Notes: generated from the sequence alone by a model not told the origin. A DNA stretch of 64,000 bases from Candidatus Gastranaerophilales bacterium (GCA_944326915.1 CALVFT010000002.1:1-64000); one strand, 5' to 3'; positions 35,589-45,182 are shown, counted from the stretch's first letter. Numbers and translations: made by a program.

Positions 35589-36134
35589 TTACACAATTTC
35601 CTTTATTTTTTCAATGGAATTTTCTTTTAGATGTTTGTACACCTCGAAAGTTATTCTACAATCTTCAAGGCCACGGTGCATTCTTCCTTGACTTATATTA
35701 TAGAAGTCTGCAAGAGTTTTTAGTTTATGGTTTCCTGATTTTATTTTAAGTTTTCTTGAAATCCTTAGAGTATCTATTTTTTCATTTTCAAATGGTTTAT
35801 TAAGATGTTCTATTGATTTTTGGTTAATAAATTTTATATCAAATTGAACATTGTGCCCTAATATAATATCTTTTCCGACAAAATCTAAAAATTGTGGTAG
35901 AACTTTTGATATAGTATCTGCTTGTTTGAGCATTGTATCTGTTATCCCTGTTAAATTTGATATGAATGGGTTTAGTTTTTTATTTGGATTTATTAATTTT
36001 GAAAAAGTGGATACAATTTGATTATTTCTTACTTTTATTGCAGATAATTCTATTATATTATCCAATGTGGAATTAAGGCCTGTGGTCTCGATATCTATTA
36101 CTGTATAGTCGTTGTGAAAGTCTATTTCGTTCAT
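35589..36134 (-). CDS. DEDDh 3'-5' exonuclease (DnaQ/PolC-epsilon type)
   Basis: A 181-aa stand-alone exonuclease domain. Exo I is VIDIETTGL (about 12-20), Exo II is LGHNVQFDIKF (around 96-106), and Exo III is HRGLEDCRIT (around 157-166), giving a complete DEDDh set. DnaE in this window lacks a built-in proofreading domain, so this is a candidate epsilon subunit, though repair roles are equally possible. AGGGA precedes the ATG, and TGC-TAGAAT (36169-36161) forms its extended -10. Confidence 0.88.
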   Translation of the reverse strand: MNEIDFHNDYTVIDIETTGLNSTLDNIIELSAIKVRNNQIVSTFSKLINPNKKLNPFISNLTGITDTMLKQADTISKVLPQFLDFVGKDIILGHNVQFDIKFINQKSIEHLNKPFENEKIDTLRISRKLKIKSGNHKLKTLADFYNISQGRMHRGLEDCRITFEVYKHLKENSIEKIKEIV

Positions 36135-36160
36135 AAAAAATCCCTAAATCTATCACTAAA

Positions 36161-36169
36161 ATTCTAGCA
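36161..36169 (-). promoter_or_regulatory. Extended -10 of the DEDDh exonuclease gene
   Basis: The minus strand reads TGC-TAGAAT, the same 9-mer as the -10 before the CpaE-like gene. Here a leader of about 20 nt with AGGGA follows. Confidence 0.45.
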
Positions 36170-36208
36170 TATAATTTAGGGAGTTATAAGGATTTATTAA
36201 TTTATATT

Positions 36209-37924
36209 TTACATTCTTTCAGGTGCTGAAACTGCTAGAATATCTTCTAGAGCATTTCTTAATACTGTTTTCACGCTGTAGACAAGAGCAATTCTTGCTT
36301 TCATCATTTGTTTATCTTCAGAAATTACTCTGTTAGCGTTGTAGAATGAATGGAATTCACTAGCTAATTCTTGTACATATCTACAAATTGTGTATACTTG
36401 TCTTTGTTCTGCAGAATTTTTTATTACAGACTTGTATTCTTCAAGTTTAAGTATCAATTTTCTTGCAGTATCAAGTGTTGGTATGACTATATCTTTTTGA
36501 TAGTTTTCTGTAATTTCTTTTAGTTCATTTTCAGTCATAGGAGATGGAGTTTTTTCTCCTGTTTCTGAGTTGATTTTTTCAGATATTACGTGTCTTAAAA
36601 TAGAACATGCTCTCGCGTGCGCATATTGAACGTAAAATACCGGATTTTCATCAGAGTTTGTCTTCGCAAGTTCGATATCAAAATCAAGAGTTGTATCGAT
36701 ATTTCTCATTGACATCCAAAAACGAGTAGCATCAACACCTACTTCATCTATTAAGTCTTCCAATGTTACCATGTTTTTACGTTTACCCATACGTACTTCG
36801 TTACCATTGATAACTAAATTTACAAGTTGTCCAAGAAGTACTTCTAATTTGTTAGGATCATATCCAAGAGCTTCTATTGATGCTTTTACTCTAGCAACAT
36901 ATCCGTGGTGGTCTGCACCCCATATGTTGATAAGTCTGTCAAAGCCTCTTTCAAGTTTATCAATATGATATGCAATATCAGCAGTTAGATATGTATTTGA
37001 TCCATCAGCTTTTTTTATAACACGGTCTTGGTCATCACCGTAATCTGAAGATTTAAACCAATCTGCTCCATCTTTTTGGTAAATCTTGCCGCTTGCTTTT
37101 AATTTGTTTACACATTCTTCTACTTTACCTGAATTGTGTAGGGTTAATTCCGAATAGAAGTTGTCAAAATGAACTTTAAAGTTTTCAAGTAAATCTTTTT
37201 GAATTGCTTCCATCTCTGCTTTTGCAAAATCAGAAAGTTCTTTTACATTTTCAGGTAAGCCTTTGTGTGTTTCAAGATATTTTTTTGCCACCGGAATTAA
37301 GTAATCTCCAGGGTAATAGTTCTTTCTTTCAATTTCATCTGTCGGGAAGTCGATATCTTCTCCAAGTTCTTGTCTAATTCTTATTGCAAGAGAATTTCCA
37401 AGTTTTTGGATTTGGCTTCCTGCATCATTAATATAAAATTCTTGGTATACTTCATGTCCATAGAATTTAAGTAAATTGGCAAGAACGCTTCCCATCGCAG
37501 CCCAACGTCCATGGCCAATGTGAAAAGGTCCTGTAGGGTTTGCTGATACATATTCTAGTAGAATTTTTTCTTTTTCAATGTTTTCAGGTTTTCCAAAGTC
37601 TTTGTTCTTATTAAATATTTCTGCAACAAGGTTTACTAATAGATTTTTTCCTGTTTTGAAATTTATAAATCCGCCTATAACATTATATTCATTATCTTCT
37701 TTATCAATATATTCAAGTATTGTGTTTGCAATTTGAGGTGGTGCAATTTTTGCAAATCTTGCAAGTGATGATACGTTTACTGCATAGTCCCCAAAATCCG
37801 CATTTTTAGGCCTTTCTACCGCAAGTGTTCCTTTTTTATATTCGGTCATTTGACCTAATTTGCCATCATTAATTGCTTTTTCAATAGCTGATTCTATTTT
37901 TTGAATAAAATAATCTCTAATCAT
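36209..37924 (-). CDS. argS: Arginyl-tRNA synthetase
   Basis: A 571-aa class I synthetase. The N-terminal additional domain (about 1-110) is followed by the HIGH motif in GPFHIGHGRW (around 132-138). Later come the WGADHHGYVARVKA region and GKRKNMVTLEDLIDEVG, in place of KMSKS as usual for ArgRS. A DALR anticodon-binding domain ends the protein. GGAGAG precedes the ATG. It sits 75 nt upstream of the exonuclease gene, and two tRNA-Arg genes follow on the same strand. Confidence 0.97.
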   Translation of the reverse strand: MIRDYFIQKIESAIEKAINDGKLGQMTEYKKGTLAVERPKNADFGDYAVNVSSLARFAKIAPPQIANTILEYIDKEDNEYNVIGGFINFKTGKNLLVNLVAEIFNKNKDFGKPENIEKEKILLEYVSANPTGPFHIGHGRWAAMGSVLANLLKFYGHEVYQEFYINDAGSQIQKLGNSLAIRIRQELGEDIDFPTDEIERKNYYPGDYLIPVAKKYLETHKGLPENVKELSDFAKAEMEAIQKDLLENFKVHFDNFYSELTLHNSGKVEECVNKLKASGKIYQKDGADWFKSSDYGDDQDRVIKKADGSNTYLTADIAYHIDKLERGFDRLINIWGADHHGYVARVKASIEALGYDPNKLEVLLGQLVNLVINGNEVRMGKRKNMVTLEDLIDEVGVDATRFWMSMRNIDTTLDFDIELAKTNSDENPVFYVQYAHARACSILRHVISEKINSETGEKTPSPMTENELKEITENYQKDIVIPTLDTARKLILKLEEYKSVIKNSAEQRQVYTICRYVQELASEFHSFYNANRVISEDKQMMKARIALVYSVKTVLRNALEDILAVSAPERM

Positions 37925-37996
37925 TCTTTTCTCTCCATAATGTATTATGAGTCAATTATACAATAAAAATAAGTTTATCATTAACAATGTTTGTAA

Positions 37997-38002
37997 TATA
38001 AT
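37997..38002 (+). promoter_or_regulatory. -10 of mgtE, leaderless type
   Basis: TATAAT, then 6 nt (ataagt), then the mgtE ATG. No ribosome binding site. Confidence 0.55.
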
Positions 38003-38008
38003 ATAAGT

Positions 38009-39376
38009 ATGCTTAATATTTCAAATATTGTGGATAGAATACGCGAAATAATGGAAGATGATACCTTTGAACAACTGAAAGAAGAGTTGGATAGTTATCA
38101 TGAAGCTGATTTGGCAGATATTTTTCAAGAATTAAAACCTGAAGAACGTTTGCAGTGTTTTAAGATGCTTGATTTGGAAAAGGCTGCCGATTTGATGGAA
38201 TATTTGCCTCCACAAATTCAGGTCGAGCTATTAGGCGAAATTGATGAAGATGTTGCTTCTCGAATCCTTACTAAATTGCCTCATGATGCTGCTGCAGATG
38301 TTTTAGGTGATATGGAAGATGATGAGAGTGAAACATATCTTGATAAATTGCCACATAAATTCTCAGAAGAAGTAAGAGAATTGTTGACCTACAATGAAGA
38401 TACAGCCGGCGGGATTATGAACCCTGTTGTCTTGACGGTTAATTCTGATATGAGCGTGCTTGATGTTTTAAATCATATTAGATGCAAAGCTGAACAGGAT
38501 AATATGGAACTGTATTATGTATATGTAGTTGATAAACAAAAACATTTGCTGGGGGTTGTATCTTTAAGAAAATTATTGACATCTCCAATTAATCAAAAAG
38601 TTGAAGATATCATGATTTCTGATATTGTAAAGTTGCATGTAGATGATTACAGTGATTATATTATTGACGAATTCATGAAATATCAATATAATGCTTTGCC
38701 TGTTGTTGATTTGTATAATCGTTTGAAGGGTATGATTACTTGGGATGATGTTCATGATTTGTTCGAAGAAGAAACTACTGAAGAAATTTACCAATCATCA
38801 GGTATTTCTACTGAAGTTGTAGACGAAGATGAAATTTTATCAGGTAACATTTTTAATGCGATTAGAGCTAGAACTCCTTGGCTGTTTATAACTTTATTAG
38901 GAGAATTTGTTGCTGTAAATGTTGCACATTACTTTGATCATACTTTAGAAGCTCTTCCTATTGTTGCTATTTTTATGCCTTTGTTAGCAGGGCTAGGTGG
39001 TAATATAGGGACTCAAAGTATTACTTTGATGGTAAGAGGTCTGTCAACGGGGCAAATTACTCTAAGTTCTGCTTTCCACCACATGATGAGAGAAATGTTT
39101 GTTGGCCTTTGTATAGGAGGTTTTTTCGGTTTGTTAGTAACCTTAGTTACTTGGGGCTGGCAGCATAATGTTGAGTTAGGTATCGTGGTTGGTGTTGCTA
39201 TGGCAATAAATATGACTATGGCTACGGTAATTGGTACGTTTACACCGTTTGCATTAAAATCAATGAAAGTTGACCCTGCGGTAGCTTCTGGGCCTGTTAT
39301 TGCTACAACAATTGATGTCTTAGGATTGGCTATATATTTTACTCTGGTTTCAACTTACTTGGTTAAGGTAATTTAG
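38009..39376 (+). CDS. mgtE: Magnesium transporter MgtE
   Basis: A 455-aa Mg2+ channel. A cytosolic MgtE N domain (about 20-130, helical repeats such as LLGEIDEDVASRILTKLPHD) and a CBS pair (about 135-255) sense Mg2+. Five membrane helices (about 285-455) contain the pore motif PLLAGLGGNIGTQS. Length is typical. The ATG has no Shine-Dalgarno sequence and TATAAT ends 6 nt before it. It is divergent from argS. Confidence 0.95.
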   Translation: MLNISNIVDRIREIMEDDTFEQLKEELDSYHEADLADIFQELKPEERLQCFKMLDLEKAADLMEYLPPQIQVELLGEIDEDVASRILTKLPHDAAADVLGDMEDDESETYLDKLPHKFSEEVRELLTYNEDTAGGIMNPVVLTVNSDMSVLDVLNHIRCKAEQDNMELYYVYVVDKQKHLLGVVSLRKLLTSPINQKVEDIMISDIVKLHVDDYSDYIIDEFMKYQYNALPVVDLYNRLKGMITWDDVHDLFEEETTEEIYQSSGISTEVVDEDEILSGNIFNAIRARTPWLFITLLGEFVAVNVAHYFDHTLEALPIVAIFMPLLAGLGGNIGTQSITLMVRGLSTGQITLSSAFHHMMREMFVGLCIGGFFGLLVTLVTWGWQHNVELGIVVGVAMAINMTMATVIGTFTPFALKSMKVDPAVASGPVIATTIDVLGLAIYFTLVSTYLVKVI

Positions 39377-39464
39377 AATAAAATCATTAGGATATTGTAT
39401 GTAAATATCTATAATTTATTATATGTTAATAAAATAACAATAGGATCAATTAAAGGTAAAGATA

Positions 39465-40826
39465 ATGACAAATTATACACAACGAGGACGAAATAGAAGA
39501 TATTCAAACGGAAGAAATTCGCAAGATTATGATACCCCTTATTTAAAACAAGCAAGAAGAAGAGTGCAAGAACAAAATTCTTTTTTAAGAAGACTTATGA
39601 TTATTGTAATTCTTTTAGTAGCTGCTTTATTGAGTGTTTTTATTTTGGCTGATAATGAGGAATTTTTAGAGAAACACTTTGGTGAAAATTCTCCAGTTAC
39701 AAAATTATTCCAAAAGTTAGCTCAAACAAAAGATCATAAAGAACATGCTGATTTTGCATTTCCATTCGGTTTAAGACGACAAAATATTCTATTCTTAGGT
39801 GTAGATGCAAGTGCTTCTACTAAAGACTTATGGACTGGTACAAGAACTGATACAATGATTCTAGTCAATATTGATCCTAAGACAAAGTCTGTAAACGCTT
39901 TATCTATTCCTAGAGATAGTAAAGTTTATTTGCCTAATGATAATGGGGTAAATAAAATTAATGCCGCTCATGCGATTGGTGGTATTGAGATGACAAAACG
40001 TACTGTCGAAGATACGCTAGGTGTTAAAATTGATAAATATATCATGGTTCATGATTCGGCTGTAAAAGAAATTGTTGATGCTATGGATGGTGTGGACATT
40101 TATGTTGAAAAACCTATGCATTATAATGATTATTCAGGAAATTTGCATATTAATTTTAATAAAGGTGTTCACCATTTATCAGGACAACAAGCGGTTGAAT
40201 ATTTAAGATTCAGACATGATGCTTTAGGAGATATTGGTAGAACTCAAAGACAACAGTGGTTCTTGAGAAGTTTATTGAATCAATTAAAAAATCCGTCAAC
40301 AATTGCAAAGATTCCTGACATAATTTCTGTTGCTAAAAAATATGTTAAAACAGATATGTCTTTGTATGAAATGTCACAATATGCAGCGTTAGCTAAGCAT
40401 ATTGACATGGATAAAATAGAAGTTGCTATGCTTCCTGGTGCGCCTAATCAAAGAGGTTACATCAGCTATTGGATTCTTGATCCGGAAAAAACTCAAGAGG
40501 TTGTTAATCGAGTAATTTATAGAGATAAATATCATTTTGATGAAACTACTCCTTATTCTGCAAGTGTGTTATATTCTTCAGAAAAACAGGCTGAAGCTCA
40601 GACATTAATCGAACAGTTAAAAGCTGGTGGAGTTACAGTAAAATGTACTGGAAGTGTTTCAAGAGCGCATTCTCATTTTACAGCTCATTCAAATAAAGCA
40701 ACTAACGAGTATTTTAATTGGTTGAAAAAGAAAACTCCACAGTTAGAAGGAATGCAATTTATATATGATCCTACAAATTACTATTGTGCTGAAACTGATT
40801 ATACAGTAGTATTGGCAGGAAAATAG
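39465..40826 (+). CDS. LytR-CpsA-Psr family protein
   Basis: A 453-aa type II membrane protein. A basic N terminus (1-43) precedes one membrane helix (about 44-62). The LCP domain (about 105-270) has RTDTMILVNID and SIPRDSKVYLP with the conserved Arg/Asp residues. A LytR_C domain lies at about 365-450 (SVLYSSEKQAEAQTLIEQL). LCP enzymes attach glycopolymers from a polyprenyl carrier to peptidoglycan. AAAGG lies upstream of the ATG. Confidence 0.93.
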   Translation: MTNYTQRGRNRRYSNGRNSQDYDTPYLKQARRRVQEQNSFLRRLMIIVILLVAALLSVFILADNEEFLEKHFGENSPVTKLFQKLAQTKDHKEHADFAFPFGLRRQNILFLGVDASASTKDLWTGTRTDTMILVNIDPKTKSVNALSIPRDSKVYLPNDNGVNKINAAHAIGGIEMTKRTVEDTLGVKIDKYIMVHDSAVKEIVDAMDGVDIYVEKPMHYNDYSGNLHINFNKGVHHLSGQQAVEYLRFRHDALGDIGRTQRQQWFLRSLLNQLKNPSTIAKIPDIISVAKKYVKTDMSLYEMSQYAALAKHIDMDKIEVAMLPGAPNQRGYISYWILDPEKTQEVVNRVIYRDKYHFDETTPYSASVLYSSEKQAEAQTLIEQLKAGGVTVKCTGSVSRAHSHFTAHSNKATNEYFNWLKKKTPQLEGMQFIYDPTNYYCAETDYTVVLAGK

Positions 40827-40837
40827 ATTTAAAGTTA

Positions 40838-41818
40838 TTATAAAGAATAACAAACAGATGGCAGTTCATTAAGAATTGCCATTATTTTTTCATAACTATC
40901 TTCGGTAACAAGTAGTGAGCGCACTTTGGCCGCATTTTTTAGCCCTGCAATGTAGTATGGATAAAATTTTCTTACAAATTTTATTCCAACATTTTCTCCT
41001 CTTAATGCAATTTCTTCATTAATGTGTGTTTTTATTATTTCAACTTTTTCTTCAATCGTTGGAGCAGGTAATTTTTCTCCTGTATGCAGGTAATGTTCAA
41101 TTCTGTATATTAATGTCGGATCTCCCATTGCTGCTCGACCGATTGCAACACCGTCAGCTTGGCTTTCTGTTAGACATTGCTCAGCTTGTTCGATAGATGT
41201 TATGTCTCCATTTGCAAAAACAGGCACATCAACATTATTTTTAAGTTCTTTAATCTTTTTCCAGTCTGCTTTCCCTGAATACATTTGCGAACGAGTTCTT
41301 CCATGTATTGTAATAAAGTCTGCTCCTGCTTCTTGCATTTGTTGACCGAATTCTACATAATTCATCTCGTCAACGGTGTATCCAAGGCGAAATTTTACAC
41401 TAACAGGTTTGTCTGTACCTTCTTTAACTGCTTTTACAAGATCTTTTGCTAGTGATGGATTTCTCATTAGCGCTGCTCCATCTTGTCCTTTTACGACTTT
41501 ATTTACAGGACATCCCATATTTATATCTATCATATCTGCATATGATGATAGAAATTTTGCAGATTTATTCATTAGTTCAGGTTTATGACCACTAATTTGG
41601 TATGATATTGGGGAATGATTTTCTGCACGTTTGAAAATTTCTGTTCCGCTTCTCCCATTTAAAGTTTGGGCTAGGAATTCTGAACTTATCATCTCTGTTG
41701 TAAGTAGGCAATTTTGGGAATACTTTCTTACTAAACTTCTTAGAACATAGTCTGTAATTCCAGCCATTGGCGCAAGAGATACTCTGCTTTGTATTAATTG
41801 TTTAACATTATTGTGCAT
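40838..41818 (-). CDS. dus: tRNA-dihydrouridine synthase
   Basis: A 326-aa FMN-dependent TIM-barrel enzyme reducing uridine to dihydrouridine in tRNA. LAPMAGITDYVLRSLV lies near the start, the catalytic Cys in NMGCPVNKVVKGQDGAAL (about 97-114), and the FMN-binding FANGDI and GVAIGRAAMG follow. The subtype (DusB-like) is not certain. The ATG overlaps the end of the large TPR gene by 11 nt. Confidence 0.94.
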   Translation of the reverse strand: MHNNVKQLIQSRVSLAPMAGITDYVLRSLVRKYSQNCLLTTEMISSEFLAQTLNGRSGTEIFKRAENHSPISYQISGHKPELMNKSAKFLSSYADMIDINMGCPVNKVVKGQDGAALMRNPSLAKDLVKAVKEGTDKPVSVKFRLGYTVDEMNYVEFGQQMQEAGADFITIHGRTRSQMYSGKADWKKIKELKNNVDVPVFANGDITSIEQAEQCLTESQADGVAIGRAAMGDPTLIYRIEHYLHTGEKLPAPTIEEKVEIIKTHINEEIALRGENVGIKFVRKFYPYYIAGLKNAAKVRSLLVTEDSYEKIMAILNELPSVCYSL

Positions 41819-43928
41819 ATTGTTTTAGTTCACCAATTCTTGTTGTTGCGTATTTTTTATAGTCATCTTCTTCACTGTATTTTGCTATAAATGTTTTATA
41901 GTAGTTAACAGCATTTTTATACTGCTCAAGTGTATCGTAGTCAATAGCAATGAGGTAATTTATTATAGCTAAATCTTGGTTTAGTGATAGTGCTTTTTGG
42001 TAATCGTTAATAGCTTCTTTGTATTTTTGTTGAGCATCGTAAATCATTCCACGGTAATACAGTGCATAAGAATTGTTAGGATCTTGGGATAGTAACTTAT
42101 TTATTATGCTTAAGCTCCCATTATAATCTTGAGAATCAAACATAGATATTGCTTTATCAAGTGCTTGTGCATTATTTTGCTCTGCTATGGCTTTATTAAG
42201 ATCAATTGCCTGTTGATTTGTTTTATCTAATGATATTGATTTTTCGGCATAGCTCTTTGCGTTGTCCCATTGTTCCATGTCTGCATAAAGAGCTGCAATA
42301 TAGTATGCAATGTTTGAATCGTTAGGTTTTAGCTCAAGTGCCTTTTTGTAGTATTCAACAGCTTTTACGTTATCATTGAGGTTTTGGTAGCTTGATGCTA
42401 TTCCAAGCATAATATCTGCTGTTGGTGGTTGAATTTTAAGATATTCATTTATTGCATTTTGGTAATCTTTGTTATTATAGAAATTTGCAGCTGTTTGAAT
42501 TCTATTGTCTGTTAATTCTGAATTGATATTTTTTAGTGTAGTTGTAATCTGCGAATTATTAGGGAATTTTGAATTTGCAGTATTTAATGTTGCAATAGCT
42601 TCATTGTATTTTTTTTGTTGTCCCTGAGCAATCGCAAGATTTACATAAACTTCAGGGTTTGTGCTATCAATTTTAATTACTTCATTGTATATTGCTATTG
42701 CATCATCAAGTTTGTTTTGCCTATGCAGGTTTAAAGCATAATCATATAATGTGTTTGCTGCATTAGTCCCTGAATTATTCTTTTTTATGTAATCAACAAA
42801 TTGTTGAGGAGTCATTGTCTCTCTTACTATATCCATCATTTGTGCTTGTGCAATTTTGTTATCAGGTTCAATAGATGCAATTTTTTTGTATAGACTAAGA
42901 GCTTGTTGTTTATCTCCAAGGCTTGCAAGAGATTGAGCTTTGTTCATTAAGGCTTGAGTGTTATCAGGATATAATACAAGAACTGAGTCATATGCAGTTA
43001 TAGCTGTTTTGTAATCTCCTTTTGCTTGATATAGGGTTCCTACGTTTATTCTTGTATTCACATTAGAAGGATCTAGGTATTCGGCTTTTGAATAATATCT
43101 TAGAGCTTCATCAAAATTACCTTGTTTTTGCATAATAGCTCCAAGATTTGAGGTTACTATTGCGTCATTTGGAGATTCCTCAAGTTTCTTTTTATAAATT
43201 CTTTCAAGAGAATATAGGATATCTTTGTTGTCAGTTGTTCTTGCCAGCACATAGTTATACTCTTCTACTGCAGTGTCAGAAGCACCAAGTTTATCAAGAA
43301 TTTTTGCATATGACATTCTCAGGTCAATATCATCAGGAGCTACAGCAACAGCTTTTCTGTAGTATTCTGCAGCTTTTTGATCGTTTCCTAAAAGTTTCAT
43401 AATGTCACCAGTTTGTGCAAAACTTTCTTTTAGCAGACTCTTATCTCCAAGAGATTGATTAAATTCATATGCAGCAGCAGCGAATTCCCCTTCTGCTCGA
43501 AGCTGTTTTGCTGTTTTGAATCTGTTAGAAGGTGATGTGTTGAAATTGATGGCATTAAGACAACTGTTTAAGTTTGCTGTCGCTTGTACTATAGCACTAC
43601 TTGAATTTTTGACTGAATTTGCATTTGGGAAATATACAAGGTAAAATAGAGCGCTTCTAAAATCATCTGCAGCTTTTTGGTAATCTTGTTCTTTATTTGC
43701 GTAATATTGTGCTCTTGCACAATATGCATTGATTAATCCTATTCTTGCAGAAGAATCTAGGTAGTTGATGCGCATAGCATTTTTAAATTCCGTAATTGCT
43801 CCGGAATATTGGTAGTTAGATAGATATTGCTGTGCTAAATCGTAGTGCTCTTTGAAATCAGCTCGTGCAGGATTTGCAACCATAAGACTTAAAATTAGTG
43901 CCGGTAATATAATATTAAGTTTTTTCAT
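41808..43928 (-). CDS. Large secreted TPR-repeat protein
   Basis: A protein of about 706 aa with a signal peptide (about 1-24, ending ARA) and roughly fifteen TPR units covering nearly the whole chain, such as QKAAEYYRKAVAVAPDD and VKAVEYYKKALELKPND. It is probably a periplasmic or envelope scaffold. GTG at 43931 directly before the ATG is an alternative start, and GAGGG is upstream. The dus gene overlaps its end, so the two are co-transcribed, probably without functional linkage. Confidence 0.88.
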   Translation of the reverse strand: MKKLNIILPALILSLMVANPARADFKEHYDLAQQYLSNYQYSGAITEFKNAMRINYLDSSARIGLINAYCARAQYYANKEQDYQKAADDFRSALFYLVYFPNANSVKNSSSAIVQATANLNSCLNAINFNTSPSNRFKTAKQLRAEGEFAAAAYEFNQSLGDKSLLKESFAQTGDIMKLLGNDQKAAEYYRKAVAVAPDDIDLRMSYAKILDKLGASDTAVEEYNYVLARTTDNKDILYSLERIYKKKLEESPNDAIVTSNLGAIMQKQGNFDEALRYYSKAEYLDPSNVNTRINVGTLYQAKGDYKTAITAYDSVLVLYPDNTQALMNKAQSLASLGDKQQALSLYKKIASIEPDNKIAQAQMMDIVRETMTPQQFVDYIKKNNSGTNAANTLYDYALNLHRQNKLDDAIAIYNEVIKIDSTNPEVYVNLAIAQGQQKKYNEAIATLNTANSKFPNNSQITTTLKNINSELTDNRIQTAANFYNNKDYQNAINEYLKIQPPTADIMLGIASSYQNLNDNVKAVEYYKKALELKPNDSNIAYYIAALYADMEQWDNAKSYAEKSISLDKTNQQAIDLNKAIAEQNNAQALDKAISMFDSQDYNGSLSIINKLLSQDPNNSYALYYRGMIYDAQQKYKEAINDYQKALSLNQDLAIINYLIAIDYDTLEQYKNAVNYYKTFIAKYSEEDDYKKYATTRIGELKQYAQ

Positions 43929-44035
43929 CACATTATCCCTCTTCTTCCCACGAATTATTTTTATACATTTATTGTTGCATGAACATCTACATTTTACTAT
44001 ATTTTATTACAATTAAGTTAATTTTTAATACCAAA

Positions 44036-44062
44036 AGCGGTTAACTTATTACGTTAACCGCT
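44036..44062 (-). terminator. Hairpin terminator after the 48-aa gene
   Basis: A perfect 10-bp stem AGCGGTTAAC/GTTAACCGCT with a 7-nt loop and a short TTTT on the minus strand. Confidence 0.7.
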
Positions 44063-44092
44063 TAGCAAAAGTTTGATTAAGATTTGAATGTT

Positions 44093-44239
44093 TTATTCAA
44101 AATCAGTCTTAGATACAAAATTCATAACATCATCAAATAACATTTGTAATGGTAGTGTCATGTCGAATTGTAGATATTCCCCATTTTGCAAATCTACAAA
44201 AACTTCTGTTTGTTCTAATTCAGCTCCTGCTTGTGCCAT
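44093..44239 (-). CDS. Small acidic hypothetical protein, 48 aa
   Basis: An unlisted ORF starting MAQAGAELEQTEVFVDLQ and ending SKTDFE. AAAAGGAG lies 5 nt before the ATG, the best ribosome binding site one could expect, and a hairpin terminator follows, so this is a complete small transcription unit. It is acidic with an amphipathic middle (MTLPLQMLFDDVMNFV). No family is recognised. Confidence 0.65.
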   Translation of the reverse strand: MAQAGAELEQTEVFVDLQNGEYLQFDMTLPLQMLFDDVMNFVSKTDFE

Positions 44240-44433
44240 AAAATACTCCTTTTAATTATTTGTCCAAATTTTGTTTCTTATTACCAACAAATTCAATATC
44301 GGATTTTTTTTTATAAACTTTAGCTTTGTTAAGAGAATGTTACATTAATTTATTTATTACTCTGTACTAAATATCTACTTTTATGTTAATATAACTATGA
44401 TGACGTATTACACATAGTATAGGAGATAAGACA

Positions 44434-44973
44434 ATAGCTAACGATAATAGAAACAACAAAGGTAAAGATCAAGTAATTATGAACGAAAGAATTCGTTCTA
44501 GAGAAGTTAGATTAATCGATCAAAACGGTGAAAATCACGGTATTATAGAAACATCTAAAGCTTTGCAGATGGCATATGATGATGATTTAGATTTGGTATT
44601 AATTAATCCTAATCAAGATCCACCTGTAGCTAAAATCCTTAACTATGGAAAGTTCAAATATGAACAAGAAAAAAAAGCTAAAGAAGCTAAGAAAAAGCAG
44701 CATACTGTTGAAGTAAAAGAAATAAAAATTCGATACAAAATAGACACTCATGACTATAATGTAAGAATTAAGAGTGTTGAAAAGTTTATTGCTCAGGGTA
44801 ATAAAGTTAAGATTGTTATCATGTTGCGTGGTAGAGAAATGCAACATTCTGATTTGGCATTTGATTTGGCTAAACGTTTCATGGCTGACGTTGAGCACAT
44901 GCCTGTTGTTGTTGAGAAAAAACCTCAACTAGAAGGGCGCAATGTGACTCTTTACTTAGGTCCTCAGTCATAA
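44434..44973 (+). CDS. infC: Translation initiation factor IF-3, probable AUA start
   Basis: Motifs are RIRSREVRLIDQNGEN near the N terminus, PPVAKILNYGKFKYE at the linker, and VKIVIMLRGREMQHSDLA in the C-terminal domain. The first ATG (44479) would give 164 aa and has no ribosome binding site at the right distance. An in-frame ATA at 44434 gives 179 aa, the normal family length, with AGGAG 8 nt upstream and an IF3-like basic N terminus. infC commonly uses AUU/AUA/AUC starts, which let IF3 repress its own mRNA. The usual rpmI-rplT partners are not downstream. Confidence 0.85.
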   Translation: MANDNRNNKGKDQVIMNERIRSREVRLIDQNGENHGIIETSKALQMAYDDDLDLVLINPNQDPPVAKILNYGKFKYEQEKKAKEAKKKQHTVEVKEIKIRYKIDTHDYNVRIKSVEKFIAQGNKVKIVIMLRGREMQHSDLAFDLAKRFMADVEHMPVVVEKKPQLEGRNVTLYLGPQS

Positions 44974-45109
44974 GAAAAAAGTTCTTGACTTATAATCTTT
45001 AGCAAATACAATATATCTTGTGGCAGTTAAATATTGAACCATTTATCCTAAGTAATATATTAATTGTCATTTCAAAAAATTGAAATCTAAATATTTATAA
45101 AAGAAGTAT

Positions 45110-45182
45110 GCCGCGTTAGCTCAGTTGGTAGAGCAAGGGACTGAAAATCCCTGTGTCCTTGGTTCGATTCCGAGACGCGGCA
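45110..45182 (+). tRNA. tRNA-Phe (anticodon GAA)
   Basis: The cloverleaf has acceptor GCCGCGT/ACGCGGC, anticodon stem AGGGA/TCCCT, loop CTGAAAA (anticodon GAA) and T arm CTTGG-TTCGATT-CCGAG. CCA is not encoded. An ORF call that starts inside this tRNA is an artefact. Confidence 0.95.
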
